A DNA stretch of 64,000 bases from Limnomonas spitsbergensis (GCA_037349105.1 JAYJMM010000119.1:879001-943000), one strand, 5' to 3'; counted from the stretch's first letter, positions 13,603 to 28,600 are shown. The notes: generated by a model from the letters alone, not told the origin. Numbers and translations: made by a program.

Positions 13603-16600
13603 CTGTGAGAGCAGGAAGGCAAAGGGTCAAGGGTTAAGGCTGAGGGTGAAGGGTTGAGGTTCAGGGTGAAGGGTCAAGGTTTAGGGCTAAGGGTTAGGGT
13701 TTAAGTTTGGGGTCGCTATGCATGGCGCAAGGTCTGTTTGGACCAGTAGGAGGGCCATGCATCTACATTAGTCAGGAAAGAGTGCCTAGATTGCCCGTGA
13801 CGGGGCGCTGTATCAAAGCCAACCCTGTATTTATCGGTCCCGAAGCACGCCTAGCCGCCAGCACTGTTACACATACGTGCTGGGTTTGTGGCTCTGGGTT
13901 TGGGTGTAAGGGAAGGTGTGGATGCAGCATCAGGTCTATGTGAGTGGAAGCCCAGTGTCTATTCAGGGTTCAGAGACCAGGGGGTGGGGTACCCCGATTT
14001 CGTGGTCTGGCCCTTCAAATCCCCTGACCAAGTCGTTAAAGATTTGGAGCAGATTCGGGTGTTCAGGATAGGATGAGGATTTGAAATGACAGGAAGGGGG
14101 CCGTTCAGGACCTAACAGCGTTGCACCAGCAGTCAAGCACTGCCGTCAGGATCTTGTAGGGAAAGTCATGTAACCTGTTTTGGTTTTCTTTACCACTAAT
14201 ATTTTGAACAAGGTAGATAAATATTCATCCGCACATTAAGTGGGATGTAGGTGCGGATGGACCCATTCCACCACCACTCACTCAATCCACCAGCGCTCAC
14301 CCACTCCACCAGCGCTCAACCATTCCACCACCACTCACCCCACCACCACTCACTCACTCCACCAGCGCTCACCCAATCCACCACCACTCACCCACTCCAC
14401 CACCACTCACCCACTCCACCAGCGCTCGCCCATTCCACCACCACTCACTCACTCCACCAGCACTCACCCGCTCCACCACCACTCACTCACCCACTCCACC
14501 ACCACTCACCCACTCCACCAGCGCTCACCCAGTCCACCACCACTCACTCACTCCACCAACACTCACTCACTCCACCACCACTCACTCACTCCACCACCAC
14601 TCACTCACTCCACCAGCGCTCACCCATTCCACCACCACTCACCCACTCCACCACCACTCACTCACTCCACCACCACTCACCCAATCAACCACCACTCACT
14701 CACTCCACCAGCACTCACCCGCTCCACCACCACTCACTCACCCACTCCACCACCACTCACCCATTCCACCACCACTCACTCACTCCACCACCACTCGCTC
14801 ATTCCACCAGCGCTCACCCATTCCACTACCACTCACCCACTCCACCACCACTCACTTACTCCACCAGCGCTCACACATTCCACCACCACTCACCCAATCA
14901 ACCACCACTCACTCACTTTACCAGCGCTCGCCCATTCCACCACCACTCACTCACTCACTCCACCAGCGCTCACCCATTACACCACCACTCACTCACTCCA
15001 CAACCACTCACTCACTCCACCAGCGCTCACCCACTCCACCACCACTCACCCACTCCACCACCACTCACTCACTCCACCAGCGCTCACCCAGTCCACCACC
15101 ACTCGCCCAATCAACCACCACTCACTCACTCCGCCAGCGCTCGCCCATTCCACCACCACTCACCCAATCAACCACCACTCACTCACTCCACCAGCGCTCG
15201 CCCATTCCACCACCACTCACTCACTCACTCCACCACCACTCACCCACTCCACAACCACTCACTCACTCCACCAGCGCTCACACATTCTACCACAACTCAC
15301 CCAATCAACCACCACTCACTCACTCCACCAGCGCTCACCCATTCCACCACCGCTCACCCACTCCACAACCACTCACTCACTCCACCAGCGCTCACCCATT
15401 CCACCACCACTCACCCACTCCACCACCACTCACTCACTCCACCACCACCCACCCAATCAACCACCACTCACTCACTCCACCAGCGCTCACACACTCCACC
15501 ACCACTCACTCACTCCACCAGCGCTCACCCATTCCACCACCACTCACTCACTCCACCACCACTCACTCATTCCACCAGCGCTCACCCATTCCACTGCCAT
15601 TCACCCACTCCACCACCACTCACTTACTCCACCAGCGCTCACACAATCCACCACCACTCACCCAATCAACCACCACTCACTCACGTTACCAGCGCTCGCC
15701 CATTCCACCACCACTCACTCACTCCACCAGCGCTCACCCAATCCACCACCACTCGCCCAACCAACCACCACTCACTCACTCCACCAGCGCTCGCCCATTC
15801 CACCACCACTCACCCAATCAACCACCACTCACTCACTCCACCAGCGCTCGCCCATTCCACCACCACTCACTCACTCCACCACCACTCACCCACTCCACCA
15901 CCACTCACTCACTCCACCAGCGCTCACCCACTCCACCACCACTCACTCACTCCACCACCACTCACTCACTCCACCAGCCCTCACCCACTCCACCACCACT
16001 CACCCACTCCACCACCACTCACTCACTCCACCAGCGCTCACCCAGTCCACCACCACTCGCCCAATCAACCACCACTCACTCACTCCGCCAGCGCTCGCCC
16101 ATTCCACCACCACTCACCCAATCAACCACCACTCACTCACTCCACCAGCGCTCGCCCATTCCACCACCACTCACTCACTCACTCCACCACCACTCACCCA
16201 CTCCACAACCACTCACTCACTCCACCAGCGCTCACACATTCTACCACCACTCACCCAATCAACCACCACTCACTCACTCCACCAGCGCTCACCCATTCCA
16301 CCACCGCTCACCCACTCCACAACCACTCACTCACTCCACCAGCGCTCACCCATTCCACCACCACTCACCCACTCCACCACCACTCACTCACTCCACCACC
16401 ACCCACCCAATCAACCACCACTCACTCACTCCACCAGCGCTCACACACTCCACCACCACTCACTCACTCCACCAGCGCTCACCCATTCCACCACCACTCA
16501 CTCACTCCACCACCACTCACTCATTCCACCAGCGCTCACCCATTCCACTGCCATTCACCCACTCCACCACCACTCACTTACTCCACCAGCGCTCACACAA

Positions 16601-19600
16601 TCCACCACCACTCACCCAATCAACCACCACTCACTCACGTTACCAGCGCTCGCCCATTCCACCACCACTCACTCACTCCACCAGCGCTCACCCAATCCAC
16701 CACCACTCGCCCAACCAACCACCACTCACTCACTCCACCAGCGCTCGCCCATTCCACCACCACTCACCCAATCAACCACCACTCACTCACTCCACCAGCG
16801 CTCGCCCATTCCACCACCACTCACTCACTCCACCACCACTCACCCACTCCACCACCACTCACTCACTCCACCAGCGCTCACCCATTACACCACCACTCAC
16901 TCACTCCACAACCACTCACTCACTCCACCAGCCCTCACCCACTCCACCACCACTCACTCACTCCACCAGCACTCACCCGCTCCACCACCACTCACTCACC
17001 CACTCCACCACCACTCACCCATTCCACCACCACTCACTCACTCCACCACCACTCGCTCATTCCACCAGCGCTCACCCATTCCACCACCACTCACCCACTC
17101 CACCACCACTCACTTACTCCACCAGCGCTCACACATTCCACCACCACTCACCCAATCAACCACCACTCACTCACTTTACCAGCGCTCGCCCATTCCACCA
17201 CCACTCACTCACTCACTCCACCAGCGCTCACCCATTACACCACCACTCACTCACTCCACAACCACTCACTCACTCCACCAGCGCTCACCCACTCCACCAC
17301 CACTCACCCACTCCACCACCACTCACTCACTCCACCAGCGCTCACCCAGTCCACCACCACTCGCCCAATCAACCACCACTCACTCACTCCGCCAGCGCTC
17401 GCCCATTCCACCACCACTCACCCAATCAACCACCACTCACTCACTCCACCAGCGCTCGCCCATTCCACCACCACTCACTCACTCACTCCACCACCACTCA
17501 CCCACTCCACAACCACTCACTCACTCCACCAGCGCTCACACATTCTACCACCACTCACCCAATCAACCACCACTCACTCACTCCACCAGCGCTCACCCAT
17601 TCCACCACCGCTCACCCACTCCACAACCACTCACTCACTCCACCAGCGCTCACCCATTCCACCACCACTCACCCACTCCACCACCACTCACTCACTCCAC
17701 CACCACCCACCCAATCAACCACCACTCACTCACTCCACCAGCGCTCACACACTCCACCACCACTCACTCACTCCACCAGCGCTCACCCATTCCACCACCA
17801 CTCACTCACTCCACCACCACTCACTCATTCCACCAGCGCTCACCCATTCCACTGCCATTCACCCACTCCACCACCACTCACTTACTCCACCAGCGCTCAC
17901 ACAATCCACCACCACTCACCCAATCAACCACCACTCACTCACGTTACCAGCGCTCGCCCATTCCACCACCACTCACTCACTCCACCAGCGCTCACCCAAT
18001 CCACCACCACTCGCCCAACCAACCACCACTCACTCACTCCACCAGCGCTCGCCCATTCCACCACCACTCACCCAATCAACCACCACTCACTCACTCCACC
18101 AGCGCTCGCCCATTCCACCACCACTCACTCACTCCACCACCACTCACCCACTCCACCACCACTCACTCACTCCACCAGCGCTCACCCATTACACCACCAC
18201 TCACTCACTCCACAACCACTCACTCACTCCACCAGCCCTCACCCACTCCACCACCACTCACCCACTCCACCACCACTCACTCACTCCACCAGCGCTCACC
18301 CAATCCACCACCACTCGCCCAATCAACCACTACTCACTCACTCCACCAGCGCTCGCCCATTCCACCACCACTCACCCAATCAACCACCACTCACTCACTC
18401 CACCAGCGCTCGCCCATTCCACCACCACTCACTCACTCACTCCACCACCACTCACCCACTCCACAACCACTCACTCACTCCACCAGCGCTCACCCATTCC
18501 ACCACCACTCACCCAAATCAAACCACCACTCACTCACTCCACCAGCGCTCACCCATTCCACCACCACTCACCCACTCCACAACCACTCACTCACTCCACC
18601 AGCGCTCACCCATTCCACCAACACTCACTCTGCATGAATATGATCTGGTACCAGCTGCACCAGCAGCTCATGCCAGCAGCGTTCGAGCGCTACCCCCCCT
18701 GCCGCCGCTCCCAAGACCCCCTCGGTCTGCCTGGGTCCCACATGTCCGCGTATCGCTGACGGCTCCCTCGGCATTGTCCTGACAAACATCGGACCCGGCT
18801 CTGGCAAGCTTGCCCTTTCCATGGCAATACAGTCAGACCCGTCTGGCTTCTCTGCATGTGTGAGGTCGCTGCCCTGGGACTCTGCCAGCTCTGCGTCCTC
18901 ATCATTGTGCCAGTCAGGCCGCGATACCTCCTCACACTGCGACTGAGGCAAAGCCAGCGTGCTGCTGGGGTTGGTGCCGTACTTCCGTACTGCCACCGCA
19001 GCTGCCTGGCCACTGCCGTCCACACCGGCGAGTGTGGAGGTGACCGGGCTGAAGGGCAGTCCCTGTGACGCCGCCCTCAGTTCGCACGGTGTGGTGTGGT
19101 CCTGAAGTGTGGCAGGCAGGGGCAGATGTAGGCAACCCGGCAAAGAAGAAAGAAAGGGATCTAGGGTTCAGGGCTTCATAATACCAACCCCTTCAACCCT
19201 TCAACCTCACGGACCTACTCCCTGCGGGGCCTTGAGGTCCAAGGAAACAGTGTGGCAGGGGTTGAGGACATGTTTGCACTGATACTGCTGTCTTAGAAGA
19301 CAGGAGATGATGAGGGCTAGTCGGCAAAACATAAATTAAAATGTTTAGGGGTATAGTTTAGGGTTTACGGTTTAGGGCCTCTCAAGCCTTAAACACTCAC
19401 GGCCCTACGCCATGTAAGGCAGTGAGGGTGAAGGGGAATCGTTAACGATACAGAGACAGCTTTGGCGACACAGGCCGAAGCTGCCTCTGCATCGTTACCG
19501 TTGTCTTAGCAGGCTGAGAGCATGAGGATTATCCAGCATAGGGGGTGCTGCAAATTAACTCGCCGTATTAACAAAAATACACACCTACTTAAATCGCTTC

Positions 19601-22600
19601 TCCATTAAACATATATAATTTAATAAAGCACCGGATTTTTTGTTTTTTTTAATACGGAAAATAAATAATTTCCCTCATTTCAAGGCCGATATTTGCATTA
19701 AGGGGTGGATTACCTGCTTTGAACGCTAGGCCTCGATCCCTGTTTTAGTGAGTATATAAGGTTTGCCCAAGGGGTGACAGCATGTACCAAAGAGGTGCGG
19801 GCAGACCAGGAAAAGCTCCGTGTAATCCAAAGCGGGGCATGGCAAGTGAGGCAAGGGGTCTGTCACTAGGGGGGTCGGACTAGTCCCCCAAACAGGGGCT
19901 TTCAGTGCCCGGTTGGCGCCTCTGCACAGCAAAGAATCGACCAGGAAAAAAAGCGATGTTCCATTTTGTATTCAATGACTCAAGTCCTGGACGCCAGTCG
20001 ATTCTTCCATGTGCTAAGGCGCCAACCATGGGGTCGCATTATAAGCCAGGGGGGTGTCGGGGGACTAGTCCAATCCCCCTAGTGACAGGCCCCTTAGTGA
20101 GGCTCCCACTCATGACAATCTTGCCGGTATTTTTATTACCGTAGAACCACTTAGACTCCGCGTACCCCCCAAAAAAGTTTTTTTCCCGTCGCGCCAAGGG
20201 GGGGCAAAAAAAAAGCCAGGGACCCCAAGCCCCCCCCCAAATCGAGCACCCAAAAGCCTACCACCCACCTACCCACCCGTTTCCGTAACCCATTGAAATT
20301 CAAAAATATCAGTCAAAATTCCAAATTCCAGGGCATGTAAGGGGTGTTTTTTGATCAGCTCGTCAAGGCGCTTCTACTGATATATTTCTCAATTCGTTAG
20401 GTGATGACATGCCAACAGTCAATGTTGGTACATGCCAACAGTCAATGTTGGCTCAGCCAGGCTTTTGACGACCGACTACTGCTCGCTATCGATCACATGT
20501 TTTCAGAAGGCAGATGGCCTAAATGGCGGTGGCCATGCGATGGCGACAGCCTTCATCTTGGCCATGAGCTCCTTCACCGCCAAGGCGCAACATCTGGCAA
20601 GGGAGGCGACGCCGTTGCAACCTCATTCTCAGCCGGAGATGGAGAAGAAGAGGCTGGCGGGCTCGCAGGTGTTCGCTCAGCTGCGGCATCAGCATGGGTA
20701 GCTAGGGGTGGAACGGGAGCAAACCCGAGCGTTCTCTGCCGCTTCGAATCGCGTGGTATCGCGGAAGCTGCCATCCGTGCCATGCACTCCCTCCCATTCT
20801 GGTGGCATCTGACGATTGCAGGGTCGGCGGATTTGAGGACCTTGCCACAACGACCACAAGTGATCGGTTTATTCATGATCCACCAGACCAACACTGCCAT
20901 GTGCTGCGTATAATAAAGCTCGTTCTAAGGCTGTCTCAGCTGGTTTTGGGGTGTGTCCAATAGAGCCAAACCCTCAGTGCAGGGGGGCAGGGGGTCATGT
21001 GGTAAATCAAGCAACATTTTAGGATGTAAAGGACTCATGTTGGCAAGAAGAACACGGAGGTGCCGCTGCCAGCCTCAGCAGACCTCCAGAAAAAAATATA
21101 CGAAGTTTGGAAAACAATATTGGATTTTTTTGGAGACCACCCACCCCCCCTCCCAACTTTGCCCCCCCCTATCTCCCACCCCCCTGGGCCAAAAACAAAA
21201 AACATCAAAAAAAAACAGCTATTGAACGCTCTTGTTAAGCTCTATAAAAAAAGGGGCATGGAGTCGGAAATTTTGTTTTTGCCCCCCCCTCGGTCGTGCA
21301 GCTAAAAAGAATTTTAAAAACGGTCGCGCAGCGACCAAAATTTATTTAATTTAACGTTGCGCAGCAGGTAATTTAGTTTAACATCGCGCATCACTGGAAA
21401 TAATTGAAATTTCCTTCCGCGCAGCACTTTCAGCCAGTACAGTAAAACTTCGTTAAAACCCTCAAGGTCAGCAAAAGTCATCATACGGTAGTCAAAATTT
21501 GCAAGGGAGGCGAGGGAGGATGAGGAGAATTGGAAGACCGAGCAGGCCGAGGATAGGCGTTGGCGATTCGACTGGCGAGCCGAGTGGATAGAGGCTGAAC
21601 TGAGCAGTAATGCTAGCGACGAGTACCGGTAGTGCTCATCTGAGTCACCAGTAGTGTTACTATGCAGGGCTATTTGGACACACTTGACAAAAAATGACTG
21701 AACGGATGTCAAATCAAACAGTCGCGCGCTAGCGCACAATTTACCCCCGCCAAAAGTGCTGTTTTTAATTCATACCACGCACCCCCAAAATAGTTGTTTG
21801 GGCACCTGACTGACGCTCCGCGCAGCGGCGATTTTTGAATTAATATAAGCGCGCAGCCTTGTCCGCGCACCCCAATACTTATTTAATTACGAGCGGAGTC
21901 AAAGCGGTTCTACGGTACCGTCAAACAAGAAAATGTTGTTTTATTATTTAGTTACCCGTGCATCTGTTTATGAAATGAAATAAATCAATCACGCCCTTGG
22001 TCGTACCCGTGAGGCATCGTCAGCCATGGCCTTGTTCAATGTGATGGAGCAGCTGTTCCTACGGCGCCGCCTGTCGACCGTGAACGGCGCTTCTCCACTG
22101 CCTGAACCTGGCGGCTGCTGGACCTCCCCACCAAAGCCTCCCTCCCTGCTGGAGTGCTCGCCAGCAGATGATTTCAAGGCGTTGACATGGTTGGCCATGT
22201 CCCGCGGCTCAAAGGCACCCTGCGGGACAGATCAGGTTTTCATGAGGTACATCTCTGGTACGCAAGCAGTACGGACGAGGCTGGAGGGGGGTCCATTCAT
22301 TGTTTGGCGGTGATCTGAGTAGCCAGGGGATTCAAAGCATGACAGCATGACTGTGTGTCAAATCGCTAACTTAGGAATGTGCATCTAATTGTTCATGCAT
22401 CATACCGGCAAACTCATATAGTGCACTGGAAGCATGCACCATGCACTGGAAGCATGCACCATGCACTGGAAGCATGCACATGCACCATGCACTGGAAGCA
22501 TGCACATGCACCATGCACTGGAAGCATGCACCATGCACTGGAAGCATGCACCATGCACTGGAAGCATGCACCATGCACTGGAAGCATGCACATGCACCAT

Positions 22601-25600
22601 GCACTGGAAGCATGCACATGCACCATGCACTGGAAGCATGCACCATGCACTGGAAGCATGCACCATGCACTGGAAGCATGCACCATGCACTGGAAGCATG
22701 CACCATGCACTGGAAGCATGCACCATGCACCATTGCACCATGCACTGGAAGCATGCACCATGCACTGGAAGCATGCACCATGCACTGGAAGCATGCACCA
22801 TGCGCTGGAAGCATGCACCATGCACGGGAAGCATGCACCTTGCAGTGGAAGCATGCACCATGCACTGGAAGCATGCACCATGCACTGGAAGCATGCACAT
22901 GCACCATGCACTGGAAGCATGCACCATGCACCATTGCACCATGCACTGGAAGCATGCACCATGCACTGGAAGCATGCACCATGCACTGGTAGCATGAACC
23001 ATGCACTGGAAGCATGAACCATGCACTTGGCATACACATTGAACATGCAAATGCACTGGCAACTCGCATAGGCACGTTGGAGAAGCACCTTCAATTTGTG
23101 CCCTGAACCAGTCCCAGTAGATGATGTTGTGTCAGTCCTCCAGCATCATCCACCTGCTGGTCCAGCCATGGGATGCTGGACACAAGCTGCATGCCACTTT
23201 CCGCCATTAACCTGCGGTGGCCGTGGGACAGTGATTAAGGTGTTTAAACACACAGACTGATGCTGCAGACCGGATACGTTCAAAACATGTGTTTGCAACC
23301 TCCGTAGATATGCAGTGCCTTCCCACACCCCTAGGACAATCATCATTTTTCAGTCAGACCTGCAGGACCTTTCCCATGTTTTGCTAAGCTCTGCAAGATA
23401 GATACTGCTGCAGGCGGTCGAGCCCGATGTACACCTTCTGACCAGCGACCGCCGTATTCCCTCGAATGTGTTCCCTTGCTTCTTCTTGATAGATTCGTCT
23501 CTGCGCAAACGTCGGATATACCCGATAGCTACGGAAATCCACAAGCGCAAATATGCTGCTCGTGAGGGTTCCCAGCTAAAAGAGAAAGCGACTTCCAGAC
23601 ACAGAACCCCTGAATGCTACAGCCTGCCCATGCTGGTGTGTGCTGCTTGCATGATGTAGCCCGGAATCCCGGATGCCCACTGACATGCCATGCATGCATG
23701 CTGCGGCACCCCGTTACCTTCCACCTAGCATGCGCTGCATGCGTGACGCAGCATCGCCGCACCCACTAGCATGCTGCAGTAAATCCTGAGGCTAATGAGG
23801 GTGATGAGTCTGAGGGGCAGGAATCTGAGGGGGAGAGGTCTGCTAAGAGGAGCCATCCATGCCGGGCGCTCAGGCGGTGAGGCGGTCCAACACACAGCAC
23901 GCATAACATTACAGCAGTGGTGGCCAATGCCTAACGGCTCATTTAATGTGATTCGTTGGCTTCTTCTGTTGGGGAATCTGAGAAAAGGAGGCAAATAATC
24001 AGTTTTTTTATTGTTTGTTGTTGACTGGAAGGGGTGATGATTGCAGAAAAATGCATTGGTCACTTTTTGATGCAAGTGACATTAAAGGCCAAATGTACTA
24101 AAATAATTGAACAAGAAAAACGTAACCGGTGTTTGTTTCATTCATGAAGCTCCGCAGGATATTTTAATTCTTTGATTTCAGCGCACCGCTGGAGTCCGCT
24201 CGCATCTGCCCAATTCTGTTTAATTCACCACTATTCCGCCCAGGTCAACAAGTTGTTACCCCTCTCTCCCTATGTTCCTTGATTGCTGAATTTGAACAAC
24301 CCATAGCGCACCCCTCGGAAAGATATTACCGGGATCCCAGGGAGTTACCGGTATCCCAGGGGGTTACCAGGATCCCAGGGCGTTACCAGGATCCCAGGGG
24401 GTTACCGGTATCCCAGGGGGTTACCAGGATCCCAGGGGGTTACCGGTATCCCAGGGGGTTACCGGTATCCCAGGGGGTTACCAGGATCCCAGGGGATTAC
24501 CAGGATCCCAGGGGGTTACCAGGATCCCAGGGGGTTACCGGGATCCCAGGGGGTTACCAGGATCCCAGGGGGTTACCGGGATCCCAGGGGGTTACCGGGA
24601 TCCCAGGGAGTTACCAGGATCCCAGGGGGTTACCAGGATCCCAGGGGGTTACCGGGATCCCAGGGGGTTACCAGGATCCCAGGAAGGTACCAGGATCCCA
24701 GGGGGTTACCGGGATCCCAGGGGGTTACCGGGATCCCAGGGGGTTACCAGGATCCCAGGAAGGTACCAGGATCCCAGGGGGTTACCGGGATCCCAGGGGG
24801 TTACCAGGATCCCAGGGGGTTACCGGGATCCCAGGGGGTTACCGGGATCCCAGGGCGTTACCAGGATCCCAGGGGGTTACCGGGATCCCAGGGGGTTACC
24901 GGGATCCCAGGGAGTTACCAGGATCCCAGGAAGGTACCAGGATCCCAGGGGGTTACCAGGATCCCAGGGGGTTACCGGGATCCCAGGGGGGTACCGGGAT
25001 CCCAGGGGGTTACCAGGATCCCAGGGGGTTACCAGGATCCCAGGGGGTTACCAGGATCCCAGGGGGTTACCAGGATCCCAGGGGGTTACCAGGATCCCAG
25101 GGGGTTACCGGGATCCCAGGGGGTTACCGGGATCCCAGGGGGTTACCGGGATCCCAGGGGGGTACCAGGATCCCAGGGGGTTACCGGGATCCCAGGGGGT
25201 TACCGGGATCCCAGGGGGTTACCAGGATCCCAGGGGGTTACCGGGATCCCAGGGAGTTACCAGGATCCCAGGAAGGTACCAGGATCCCAGGGGGTTACCG
25301 GGATCCCAGGGGGGTACCGGGATCCCAGGGGGTTACCAGGATCCCAGGGGGTTACCGGGATCCCAGGGGGTTACCAGGATCCCAGGGGGTTACCGGGATC
25401 CCAGGGGGTTACCAGGATCCCAGGGGGTTACCGGGATCCCAGGGGGTTACCGGGATCCCAGGGCGTTACCAGGATCCCAGGGGGTTACCAGGATCCCAGG
25501 GGGGTACCGGGATCCCAGGGGGTTACCGGGATCCCAGGGGGGTACCAGGATCCCAGGGGGTTACCAGGATCCCAGGAAGGTACCAGGATCCCAGGGGGTT

Positions 25601-28600
25601 ACCGGGATCCCAGGGGGTTACCGGGATCCCAGGGGGTTACCGGGATCCCAGGGGGTTACCGGGATCCCAGGGGGTTACCAGGATCCCAGGAAGGTACCAG
25701 GATCCCAGGGGGTTACCAGGATCCCAGGGGGTTACCGGGATCCCAGGGGGTTCCCAGGATCCCAGGGGGTTACCGGGATCCCAGGGGGTTACCAGGATCC
25801 CAGGGGGTTACCAGGATCCCAGGGGGTTACCGGGATCCCAGGGGGTTACCAGGATCCCAGGGGGTTACCAGGATCCCAGGGGTTTACCGGGATCCTAGGG
25901 AGTTACCAGGATCCCAGGAAGGTACCAGGATCCCAGGGGGTTACCAGGATCCCAGGGGGTTACCGGGATCCCAGGGGGTTCCCAGGATCCCAGGGGGTTA
26001 CCGGGATCCCAGGGGGTTACCAGGATCCCAGGGGGTTACCGGGATCCCAGGGGGTTACCAGGATCCCAGGGGGTTACCAGGATCCCAGGGGGTTACCGGG
26101 ATCCTAGGGAGTTACCAGGATCCCAGGGGGTTTCCAGGATCCCGGGAAGGAACCAGGATCCCAGGGGGTTACCGGGATCCCAGGGGGTTACCGATGTCCC
26201 AGGGGGTTACCAGGATCCCAGGGGGTTACCGGGATCCCAGGGAGTTACCAGGATCCCAGGGGGGTACCGGGATCCCAGGAGGTTACCAGGATCCCAGGAA
26301 GGAACCAGGATCCCAGGGGGTTACCGGGATCCCAGGGGGTTACCAGGATCCCAGGATGGTACCAGGATCCCAGGGGGTTACCAGGATCCCAGGGGGTTAC
26401 CGGGATCCCAGGGGGTTACCGGGATCCCAGGGGGTTACCGGGATCCCAGGGGGTTACCAGGATCCCAGGGGGTTACCGGGATCCCAGGGGGTTCCCAGGA
26501 TCCCAGGGGGTTACCAGGATCCCAGGGGGTTACCAGGATCCCAGGGGGTTACCGGGATCCCAGGGAGTTACCAGGATCCCAGGAAGGTACCAGGATCCCA
26601 GGGGGTTACCAGGATCCCAGGGGGTTACCGGGATCCCAGGGGGTTACCAGGATCCCAGGGGGTTACCGGGATCCCAGGGGGTTACCAGGATCCCAGGGGG
26701 TTACCGGGATCCCAGGGGGTTCCCAGGATCCCAGGGGGTTACCAGGATCCCAGGGGGTTACCAGGATCCCAGGGGGTTACCGGGATCCCAGGGGGTTACC
26801 AGGATCCCAGGGGGTTACCGGGATCCCAGGGGGTTACCGGGATCCCAGGGGGTTACCGGGATCCCAGGGGGTTACCAGGATCCCAGGGAGTTACCAGGAT
26901 CCCAGGGGGTTACCGGGATCCCAGGGGGTTACCGGGATCCCAGGGGGTTACCAGGATCCCAGGGGGTTACCAGGATCCCAGGGGGTTACCGGGATCCCAG
27001 GGGGTTACCAGGATCCCAGGAAGGTACCAGGATCCCAGGGGGTTACCGGGATCCCAGGGGGTTACCAGGATCCCAGGGGGTTACCAGGATCCCAGGGGGT
27101 TACCGGGATCCCAGGGGGTTACCAGGATCCCAGGAAGGTACCAGGATCCCAGGGGGTTACCGGGATCCCAGGGGGGTACCAGGATCCCAGGGGGTTACCA
27201 GGATCCCAGGGGGTTACCGGGATCCCAGGGGGTTACCAGGATCCCAGGGGGTTACCGGGATCCCAGGGGGTTACCGGGATCCCAGGGGGTTACCAGGATC
27301 CCAGGGGGTTACCAGGATCCCAGGGGGTTACCGGGATCCCAGGGGGTTACCAGGATCCCAGGAAGGAACCAGGATCCCAGGAAGGAACCAGGATCCCAGG
27401 GGGTTACCAGGATCCCAGGGGGTTACCAGGATCCCAGGGGGTTACCGGGATCCCAGGGGGTTACCAGGATCCCAGGAAGGAACCAGAATCCCAGGGGGTT
27501 ACCGGGATCCCACGGGTTTGTCCACCGTTTTCCACTATTATTTCTCCAACCGGTAATCGGTTTGTCCTCTTTCTGTACTTTTTGTTTACTGATGGGTTGA
27601 TTGCTGAAATGCATCAGCGCAAGACGCAGAATCAACAGTGTCGGCGCTGAAGTCAATGCTATCTGCCTAACACCGATGGAACATCTCTGTCGCACTCCTG
27701 ACACTCCTAAGCCTTTTTTGTTATCTTTTTTGAAGGGGCACATACTGGGACACTTGTTGCGCGTGCTCAGCCCCTCTATCTCTCAATGCCCGCCCCTCTT
27801 GCCCCTCAACCCTTAGTTACCCTAAACCCAAACACACCTCGAGGCATCTGAGATCTCGGCCGTCGACTTTGCTTCTGAGCTACACACAGGCCTGGACAGG
27901 ACATCCTGCTGCGAACCGGTCAGCTCGCCACGACTCCGCTCCTTCATGCTTCTGAAGCTAGAAAAGCTGCGCCTGTTGGGCACAGAAGGGAGGTCTACAG
28001 TGCCATGCACACACATTGACGTTATGCAGTGCATGTGTGTGTGTGTGTGATGCGCAAAGCTTGAGGTGAATGTATGAGATGGTTTCCTCAACCTAGTAAA
28101 GTAGAGGCACACCACGGAAATATCTCAGATAAATCTAGGGGATATCTCCGGGATGTCTCCGGGATATCTCCGGGATATCTGAATCTGCAGGACGACCAAG
28201 GTTGACCCGGGCCCCCTCCTCCTCTTGTGCGCCTGGTGGACACAGTTTCTCAGCACCGCCAACTCTGGATCCCATCCGCCCCATCGACAGATTACGCCAT
28301 ACATTGCCGAGAGGTTCTCTCCGGATGATACGTGTAGGAGAGCCCTCCACACGAGGATGATGCCTAGCTCCCAACCAATGCCTATTATACCAGTGCCTGG
28401 CTTAACGGGGCACTTTTTCACAGTCATTTTTAAGCCAAGCCACTCTCTTTATGTCAATCCCGAGGCAGACTGGGGCAGACGCCTGCTCAGCCCCCCTGCC
28501 TCAACCCTGGACCCTGACCCTAACCTCCATCGCACCTGGATGGAATTAAGTCCTCAGCCAGATACCTGGCCGCTGATGTGGACAAGAAGCTGTGGGCGGC

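Noticed and set aside
14240..18759. Plus-strand ORFs of 1465 and 1502 codons, His/Pro/Ser/Thr-rich
   Set aside because: They overlap in different frames of the same 19-bp satellite, which also lies antisense in an intron of the cyclase gene.
22371..23094. Met/Cys/His/Trp-rich ORFs on both strands (possible metal-binding peptide)
   Set aside because: All six frames are open over a 20-bp minisatellite with no start context or flanking coding sequence.
24279..27600. Collagen-like GxPG ORFs of 539 and 468 codons
   Set aside because: A 19-bp repeat translated cyclically in all frames. There is no signal peptide or non-repeat domain, and the array lies between two minus-strand exons.
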